A program made the translations under genes and the position numbers. The notes beneath the pieces are model-generated. The model was not told the origin of the DNA. It ran no database searches and worked only from the letters and a program-made list of their open reading frames with translations. Below are positions 8,901 through 12,750 of a stretch of DNA of 12,750 nucleotides, one piece after another. The DNA lies in the NCBI GenBank assembly GCA_003024985.2, contig PXIH01S0020477.1. One strand, written 5' to 3'. How positions within the stretch are numbered: the first letter of the stretch is position 1; each line of letters opens with the position of its first letter. This DNA comes from Euperipatoides rowelli. Its lineage: Eukaryota; Onychophora; Udeonychophora; Euonychophora; Peripatopsidae.

Positions 8901-11788
8901 TTTGATTTTTCAATGTGTTTTTCAACGTCAGTTACATTCTTCTGCATCGGTTCATTCTGTTTTTCTTTATTAGATTTTTTAGTGCCAGACAATGCTTGAA
9001 TCTGATCCAAAATCCATTCAAGAGGAATATCTTCATTATTTTTTTGTTTTGATTCCGATTTCTGGTCAGCTTGTTGGCAACATGATGAAGAACTTGCTTT
9101 TTCAGTTTTAATATTGGATCTAAATGTCTGTGTAACATTACTCTCAGGAGGATGTAAGGGGGAGTTTACTGCTCTTGGAGAGTCAGCAATTTCCATCAAA
9201 TGAGGTCTACTTGGATGAAGAGGTGGTGGTGGAGGGATATGTTGGACCGAAACATTTCGTTTTTGTTGTAGCATTTCATTAACAGTTACAGGTCTTGATT
9301 GTTTCATTTGTTTTGATTCAGGTATTATAGATGTTGGTGAAGCTGCTGGTGCTGGATGAAGCTGTGGGGGTGGAGGAAGTCTAAATTGAGGTGGTACATT
9401 TGACTGAGACATTGCCTGTGGATGCATACCATATGGACCATGAACCATACTCATAGTTTGACACATTTGAGGTTGTGTTAACATCGGATTCATGTTATAT
9501 GAAGGAGAGCCTACTGCTGGTCCCATATTTTGTATGTTTGCTTTAAAATTAGGGCTAAGAGAGCCAACATTAAGAATTCTAGGAATGTTTTGCATATTAT
9601 TTTGATTATTTGAGTTAGTCATTAATTGATGTTGCATATTCATTACAGAATTACTACTATAATGGGGTTGCGGTCTTGAAGGCATTGTATTAGGAGGACC
9701 AGAAATGTGTGTTCCAGCAAGTGGCTGCACCTGAACTGGATATCTATTCATAAGACCAGGAACCATATGAGGTGGTGGTTGAGGCTGTGGTGGTAGAGCA
9801 TTATGTACATGTTGAGTATTCATGTTAGACATACCCATTCCATTAGAATGTGGGGGTTGAGGAGATTGAGGATGCACCATATTATATGGATGAGGTATTG
9901 TGCGCGTGAATGGTTTTGTAACTGTTGGCGCTTGTATTTCAAACAATGTTACTTTACAACGATTTCCAATGGGCACTTTATTTGTAAGGGGAACTAAATT
10001 AGGTCTTTTCATACTATCCATAGACCCTCGAACAAATACTTGTCCAGCTTTATTAGGATGTTTATTCCAAAGATGAAATTCCATTTCTTCATGGGTTTCA
10101 CTTCCATATAAACAATGAGGACACTGAAAATTATTGCATCCATGAATTTTATAATGGGAAATAAGACTTGAAACCATTAAAAATTCCGATTTACAATGAT
10201 GACATGGAATAATTGTCACACCATTATGATGAGATTGATGATGTTGTTTGAAAATATTTGGATCAATTTCTTCGTAATGACAATCCCCAATAGCACATCT
10301 GTAAGGAATCATAATTGAACTTATTTTTACCCCTTCTGGTGTTTCTATAGGAAGGTTTTCCAATTTGTCACTTTTAATAATATTTGTATCCAATGAAGGA
10401 TGTCTATGTTGTTGATGAAGATAAACATACCATCGATTTACAGCTCTATAAAAGCAAAAAGCACATTGGTGAAGACAATGCCCATGCTCTTTTTTAATAT
10501 GATTACAAACCAGATGAGGATTATTTATCAATTCAGCTTTACAATAACAACAGATAAAATACTGAAAGGATTCTGATGGATGTAATGTTGATATATGCTT
10601 CATGAATTCAACATCAACGTCAGTTGTAAACGAACAACATTCCTGCATACATTTAAACAGATTTCTAAGATTTTCCACAGAATATCCTGGTGGAAAAGTT
10701 TCTTCAAATTTAAAGTTTTTTGAAACAAGACTCTTAGAACTTGTATTTTGATTCCTCATATTTATTTCAGCATATGATTGATCATGGGAAACTCTATTAC
10801 CTGTTTCACAACAACCATTAGTATTTAGTATATTAAGATGCTGCAAATAGTCTTCCATATGCTCAGTCTGGAATTTACACAAATGACAAAGGTATGGAAT
10901 GGAACCTGGATGAAGATTTCTAAAATGAGTTTTTAAATACTGAGCAGCTGATGTTTTGAATCGACAAGGACTAAAACAACATGGAAAATTATCTTTAGTA
11001 GTTTTACCTAGAGGAACAATTTCCATACTAGGTTTTGATTTTACAGGCGAATCATCATCATCAGATATGCTTATTATTTCCAAAGAACCGGAAGATTTAT
11101 CTTCCTCATTAATACTAAGATTGTTGTCTTGAGACAGTTCCATCACTTTTGATTCTTTATTATGACTTTCAGGCACAGTATCAGTTTTATTTACGGTGCT
11201 TGTAAGCCAATGTGAAATAGATGTACGAATTAGACTAACTTGAATGGGTTTTTCAGTTACTTCTGGATGTTTTTTTTTAATATGTTCTTCTGTATTACTT
11301 TTCACAATTTGAACGTAATCACAATAACTACATTTATAACCCATAAATTGATTAGGATTATTGTGTTGAGCAATTTCTACCTCGAAATTATCTTTTCCAT
11401 GGGCTGAAAGAGCGTGTTGCTTAATGTCATGGACATTCATTGCTTTCATAGGACAAAAAGAACAATGGAAAGGATATTCTCCAGTATGCAATTTTAAGTG
11501 GCTCAACATATGTTGAGGTATCATTGTATAATATTCACAAAATCGACAAAACAGAGCACCAGTATGAGGTGGTGGACTATGTGTTAAAGGTAGACGTGCA
11601 GGAATCTCCTCGAATGGGTGCAATCGAATAACATGATTAATTAACATAGTTTGTTTTGGAAAAGTAGTTAGACAGAAAGTACAAGTATACACTTCACCAG
11701 GACAAATAGATGTGGAACTCGCATCTTCCGTTGACTGATGATTGGCTTCTACTGAAGATGATTCAATTTGATCATTCTCCATGTTCAT
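2996..11788 (-). CDS. Giant multi-C2H2 zinc-finger protein, 2930 aa
   Basis: A probable nuclear DNA- or chromatin-binding regulator; no named orthologue recognised. I count 37 complete C2H2 fingers and one broken one. Groups: 36-174 (four), 270-327, 380-463, 498-577, 1166-1246, 1299-1378, 1417-1437, 1500-1549, 1592-1641, 1849-1869, 1896-1974, 2030-2109, 2173-2222, 2249-2299, 2419-2468, 2595-2673. Triplets recur: a C-x4-C finger, a finger ending HGP, then a third finger often ending HP. Linkers are mostly not TGEKP, unlike KRAB-type arrays. Other parts: SIM-like acidic motif 236-246, Pro/Met/Gln/Asn-rich region 620-890, SUMO sites at K894, K1069, K1122 and K1782, Gln/Asn-rich 2350-2392, AT-hook-like KKRGVGRPP with flanking KKRR (2769-2784), PLNLT 2883-2887. 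The start is chosen because a splice acceptor lies 11 nt upstream and A at -3 favours initiation. The ATG two codons on has a still better context. An upstream coding exon could extend the N-terminus. No internal stop or frameshift is seen. Confidence 0.9.
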   Translation of the reverse strand: MNMENDQIESSSVEANHQSTEDASSTSICPGEVYTCTFCLTTFPKQTMLINHVIRLHPFEEIPARLPLTHSPPPHTGALFCRFCEYYTMIPQHMLSHLKLHTGEYPFHCSFCPMKAMNVHDIKQHALSAHGKDNFEVEIAQHNNPNQFMGYKCSYCDYVQIVKSNTEEHIKKKHPEVTEKPIQVSLIRTSISHWLTSTVNKTDTVPESHNKESKVMELSQDNNLSINEEDKSSGSLEIISISDDDDSPVKSKPSMEIVPLGKTTKDNFPCCFSPCRFKTSAAQYLKTHFRNLHPGSIPYLCHLCKFQTEHMEDYLQHLNILNTNGCCETGNRVSHDQSYAEINMRNQNTSSKSLVSKNFKFEETFPPGYSVENLRNLFKCMQECCSFTTDVDVEFMKHISTLHPSESFQYFICCYCKAELINNPHLVCNHIKKEHGHCLHQCAFCFYRAVNRWYVYLHQQHRHPSLDTNIIKSDKLENLPIETPEGVKISSIMIPYRCAIGDCHYEEIDPNIFKQHHQSHHNGVTIIPCHHCKSEFLMVSSLISHYKIHGCNNFQCPHCLYGSETHEEMEFHLWNKHPNKAGQVFVRGSMDSMKRPNLVPLTNKVPIGNRCKVTLFEIQAPTVTKPFTRTIPHPYNMVHPQSPQPPHSNGMGMSNMNTQHVHNALPPQPQPPPHMVPGLMNRYPVQVQPLAGTHISGPPNTMPSRPQPHYSSNSVMNMQHQLMTNSNNQNNMQNIPRILNVGSLSPNFKANIQNMGPAVGSPSYNMNPMLTQPQMCQTMSMVHGPYGMHPQAMSQSNVPPQFRLPPPPQLHPAPAASPTSIIPESKQMKQSRPVTVNEMLQQKRNVSVQHIPPPPPLHPSRPHLMEIADSPRAVNSPLHPPESNVTQTFRSNIKTEKASSSSCCQQADQKSESKQKNNEDIPLEWILDQIQALSGTKKSNKEKQNEPMQKNVTDVEKHIEKSKMQSIEDKKDSNTDSSQAKFIDEKLSSRSNKKTYTEKNSHENQNLISEITVENFSPNEQLKNVLNSDNQNKSFESNITRKIMEPKDTLDVVNQNQKISHSEFPVKIKEEPASPDSENEIIDVGSEFSDLNEKDNCMENELEQGIGVIVKADSANGTIYVKTEKDNFEIEEDKFSDISSSSNTIPTSCYQDDELPAYVENFRFKCGVVKCPFAANEFAEFLTHYMQNHPKTQSEFTCKHCDNTFVKWEKFCGHLRLHGPSLFKCSVCPYIYWQKSDISKHCLNRHPSNNATVVTIRCGKRNFDNSSGCNSPVIFAKSQEVNNIQDSGHPCYVNGIYECGVTDCHFATGNVDAFQNHLIAFHRHLCQIPCKYCKGSCFTVDKFLEHLHLHGPELYQCGLCDFLNGTKDSVEQHCAEIHRTHKLQILTIRSETSSSASLVGKQMQFQANKSIRKLYRCEFCDFSSESRDMMLDHLKQHTPIRPPEVNSKQSPKSKGTPLPSPPIRTPPFPSSGTGNRLSSSSGSVNDVGNFPFKKSDMWQCSRCTYTAKIRNDVINHFLRHINVKPLRCNHCGKCFYTIGDVSKHSQIVHTDMQKSYTRVISKDRIERLVGTANTFEPVGNNQMRATTGRRICPLCGYKTNKMPHLRRHLSSHLQYKPLKCFYCETRFFELTVLKSHHYQKHCNEALKYYKSNNKIEEAKYETLLKSVGVELSPSKDNIDMKSDMENCTIDIEGEESESEIESDHGEQMAPKIQTPIKSAKQPLLLESNLLSPNITIPSIKHNLKEKSGSSSENEAPDTMLFCNVELSIDEDCDKGIENIKIKQECLPDNIPTDLECQPSLPLAPNHHSVPPEMNSNFMGTVDPRLAQIEEINQACATLFKSMFSAPVKCLTCGYQTIHGGSLVYHMRIHTSSIHENFQGENDDYPEFIPCVNTLVCDINGCTFEAENYLDFKHHINGTHKNDVYPCGLCKAQFTVIEKMIQHRRLHGPNLFKCVTCGYIYWRKHDMTLHYTKKHPRTKPQTTTIRQFLEEKPKKGDEALDDSSSGFSNTQLTDNPYMPGIPEYAASTFSCGNWDCDFVGDTACTLSNHYLTIHTGLKQFDCKHCNARYTAVKKFCQHLQLHGPSLFICSLCNYMHWRRKRVHIHGTEAHNARFNHSNIITVRHSAKTNMDDDFTDALTPPPDPNISADFPSLQMNDSMDNINVQAVNKQRIRCTMCPFVGATCTGFLEHLKVHGSYDYLMCGYCSIRTRNKSFMINHLSKIHSNQIFKVRPLFKQGSPNRIGGKRQWTCKRCAYHAESFLDLMSHIKLNHATNKRYSCQACGKLFSNYGHCYRHWKTSHRDNGLPWKYEIVFVKQDTDFRYKNLNLNPVNNLQEQGNMDNSYENTYQEQSRDGMNDGNQPFQQQMNLIHQQLHINQMQQPVNNVQEQFDLSNSFQDKSDLNIVKWVTRRKPRESGNSCCPYCNYRTDTRQHLRRHIGIHLGYKPYKCEYCNYTGIESYTIAKHIKLAHGNVPIKYTRSHNPKRVAQINKLVGQAWIEAQNPSNNPTNDSNMDNNSGFDSYSNLSNQLESEDHSYLNHFNDSDSTNLEEKQLNLSWDDDDLNPYKTDSGLNNSQVDSDSYDQKRTLLKPRPFIFKCKYCVYWSIEKTNALRHIKNVHHGRPLAVIRTENKNPTLRPIPFKFTAKSKKSKGYMCVHCKKLSVSKNGIYKHWLLFHRDKNFKYKYYPAGFSENLVKSPEKKEKPFELTKETYVNTDNQLKPKLKEAPKLIDKIKPGPLSSKRKIENSSPSTSLSTKVEEDNLSPEIAVPVVKKRGVGRPPNPYKKRRLAKASQSPVKIKSPTKGSPNNKNQNEKRKTIVGPLSAKLRFDPNYRSSATSPARSVTPPPPRLNRHDELTLEYDDENGLDEMPVLPTEEFTYYKKNIPPLNLTKITTMMSLGIGDPVKISAKALDSILNLHPIVKVVDLKFAFLKR
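4385..6103 (-). repeat. Internal duplication, C-terminal copy (aa 1896-2468)
   Basis: Ordered triplet (1896-1974), triplet (2030-2109), pair (2173-2222), pair (2249-2299), pair (2419-2468). It shares with the first copy the HGPNLFKC and HGPSLFIC linkers, W at the equivalent place of the third finger (WRKHD, WRRKR), and HLRRHIGIHLGYKPYKC in the last pair. A Gln/Asn-rich spacer (2320-2400) separates the last two pairs only in this copy. Confidence 0.6.
6866..8293 (-). repeat. Internal duplication, N-terminal copy (aa 1166-1641)
   Basis: This block is ordered triplet (1166-1246), triplet (1299-1378), single finger (1417-1437), pair (1500-1549), pair (1592-1641). The same order recurs at residues 1896-2468, with a pair instead of the single finger. 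Matching details include HGPSLFKC and WQKSD in the first triplet, HGPELYQC in the second, and HLRRHLSSHLQYKPLKC in the last pair. Confidence 0.6.
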
Positions 11789-11799
11789 TGTGAAATTTT

Positions 11800-11824
11800 C
11801 TAAAAATGAAAAAAAAAAAAAAAA
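11800..11824 (-). other. 3' splice site (intron end) upstream of the ATG
   Basis: Read on the minus strand, a long T run, CATTTTTAG, is followed by the exon sequence AAAATTTCACA and the ATG. The polypyrimidine tract plus TTTTTAG is a strong acceptor for AT-rich animal genomes. It would make the whole known protein a single coding exon preceded by at least one upstream exon. The exon frame stays open up to the acceptor, so upstream coding sequence could be joined. If unspliced, an in-frame TAA lies at 11837-11839. Confidence 0.7.
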
Positions 11825-11993
11825 TCCACATATAAATTAAAATCTTAGGAGAAATTAAACTTGATATTCTGTTGCAACATACAAGATAGCAGCACAAATG
11901 TTCAGTGATAAAATTGCAATAGAACCACAAAATGCACAGATGCAAAAAAAATCTAGGATATAGGCTACATACGGTTCATTATACTGTGTATGT

Positions 11994-12009
11994 ATACAGT
12001 ATACTGTAT
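11994..12009. repeat. 16-nt perfect palindrome
   Basis: ATACAGTATACTGTAT is fully self-complementary, and a further ATACTG copy lies just before it (11981-11986). It sits about 200 nt upstream of the start codon in the presumed intron or 5' flank. Function unknown. Confidence 0.6.
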
Positions 12010-12185
12010 GTTATTATTTATATTTTTTAATAAATAAATTTAAAAAAAAAACATTATAGGCTAAAGCTAGAATAATGAATCACCTGAATATTTATCTTGT
12101 GAAGTAAAATTTTATTTTCATTCGGCGTTTTTTTTTTTTCCCTTGAACTAAACTACCGTACATTAATAGTTGAAGAATCCAACGT

Positions 12186-12446
12186 AAAGGTCAAATGTAA
12201 CAATTTTTTTTATCTTTTTTTTATTATTGATTTTCAAAAAAAATTCCACTGAAAAAAAAAAAAAATTTAAAATACCGGTACATAAAAAAAAAGTTATTTA
12301 AAGGTCTGAGATTACAAATTGAAGTTTTCACATTTTTTGGGGGGTTGAGATTAATTTGATGATGAAACAGTCCCTACAGCTGTTTTCTTTGTAATGATTT
12401 AACATGTAGGCTAAATAGAGATATGTTCAACTTGTATTAAAGGTCA
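12186..12446 (+). promoter_or_regulatory. Three nuclear-receptor-like half-sites
   Basis: AAAGGTCA occurs at 12186-12193 and 12439-12446, and AAAGGTCT at 12300-12307. AAAGGTCA is the monomer site of NR4A/HR38-type orphan receptors. All three are in the same orientation within 261 nt upstream of the zinc-finger gene. Whether they act as an enhancer is inference from motif only. Confidence 0.25.
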
Positions 12447-12750
12447 TTATTTTAAAAAAACAAAAAAACAAATTGGATCACAATAGCACAAAGGATGAAT
12501 TTGATTATGATTTTTTACAAGTATTTAAACACTTAGTCCATATGATATCCAGCCTTATGCTGAAAAAGATAGCAAGTATTGTATAGTTAAGTATAGGAAG
12601 CTGTATTCATTTCTAGCCTATGATGTCACAAAATATCTCCCCTAGTGTGTACAGTGGACAATGTTGTTTAAAGGGAGAGGAGCTAAAGACATTTTAAAAA
12701 TTGAATTGTAAATAACTTTTTTTTTTTTTTTTAACTTTTTTTCTCGTGGA

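Larger units (their letters stand above)
11825..12750. other. Upstream flank or first intron, no gene seen
   Basis: This is AT-rich sequence with many A or T runs (for example 12130-12140, 12253-12266, 12717-12732). No coding ORF or recognisable TATA/initiator arrangement for the minus-strand gene is visible. It should contain the intron whose acceptor is at 11800, and perhaps the first exon and promoter. A donor-like CAG/GTGATT on the minus strand (around 12078-12086) is the best I could find and is weak. Confidence 0.4.

Noticed and set aside
3483-9997. Several open frames of 60-112 codons overlapping the large gene on either strand
   Set aside because: They lie wholly within the zinc-finger coding sequence and translate to low-information sequence. 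They are by-products of the real reading frame.
12078-12086. Splice-donor-like CAG/GTGATT on the minus strand
   Set aside because: A weak match that is common by chance. No exon can be recognised on its upstream side, so I do not call a first exon.
2601-12660. Shared word ACAGTGGACA at 2601, 7007 and 12651
   Set aside because: The middle copy encodes a finger (the CPLCG region). The flanks do not align beyond about a dozen bases, so it is treated as coincidence.

Overview
This is an AT-rich eukaryotic (metazoan) nuclear window, probably from an invertebrate and perhaps an arthropod. The evidence is long AT-rich non-coding flanks, a spliceosomal 3' splice site, a CR1/Jockey-like LINE remnant, a candidate non-autonomous DNA transposon and a very large C2H2 zinc-finger gene. 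The species guess is inference. Bacterial features (operons, Shine-Dalgarno sites) are absent, and I see no tRNA, rRNA or CRISPR array.

Layout. Bases 1-75 hold a compound 60-nt near-palindrome. Bases 75-604 have no recognisable gene. Bases 605-1490 look like a non-autonomous DNA transposon (MITE-like) with roughly 84-nt imperfect terminal inverted repeats ending in TTAA; it contains a CCAAT/TATA pair and a strong hairpin. A short stretch with two small palindromes leads to a 5'-truncated LINE on the + strand (about 1749-2158). It encodes the last residues of a reverse transcriptase ORF and ends in two back-to-back hairpins and an ATAAATAA tail. From about 2353 to 2995 lies the probable 3' UTR of the main gene.

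The main gene occupies 2996-11788 on the - strand. It is a single 8.8-kb open reading frame for a 2930-residue protein with 37 intact C2H2 fingers and one degenerate finger. Many fingers form recurring triplets: a C-x4-C finger, a finger followed by the linker HGP, and a third finger often ending in HP. Each group is followed about 8-14 residues later by a short hydrophobic-Arg/Lys motif. Much of the middle appears to be an old large internal duplication. Between the finger blocks lie disordered segments with a Pro/Met/Gln/Asn-rich region, SUMO-attachment motifs, a SUMO-interacting motif, an AT-hook-like segment and a CtBP-like PLNLT motif. Together these suggest a nuclear DNA- or chromatin-binding regulator, possibly a SUMO-dependent repressor. 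I do not recognise a named orthologue.

The coding exon appears to start at a 3' splice site only 11 nt before the ATG, with a 16-T polypyrimidine run (16 A on the + strand). An upstream exon, probably 5' UTR, should therefore lie to the right, in or beyond 11825-12750. That flank holds homopolymer runs, a 16-nt palindrome and three nuclear-receptor-like half-sites, but no recognisable gene. The two mobile-element remnants sit beyond the gene's 3' end.
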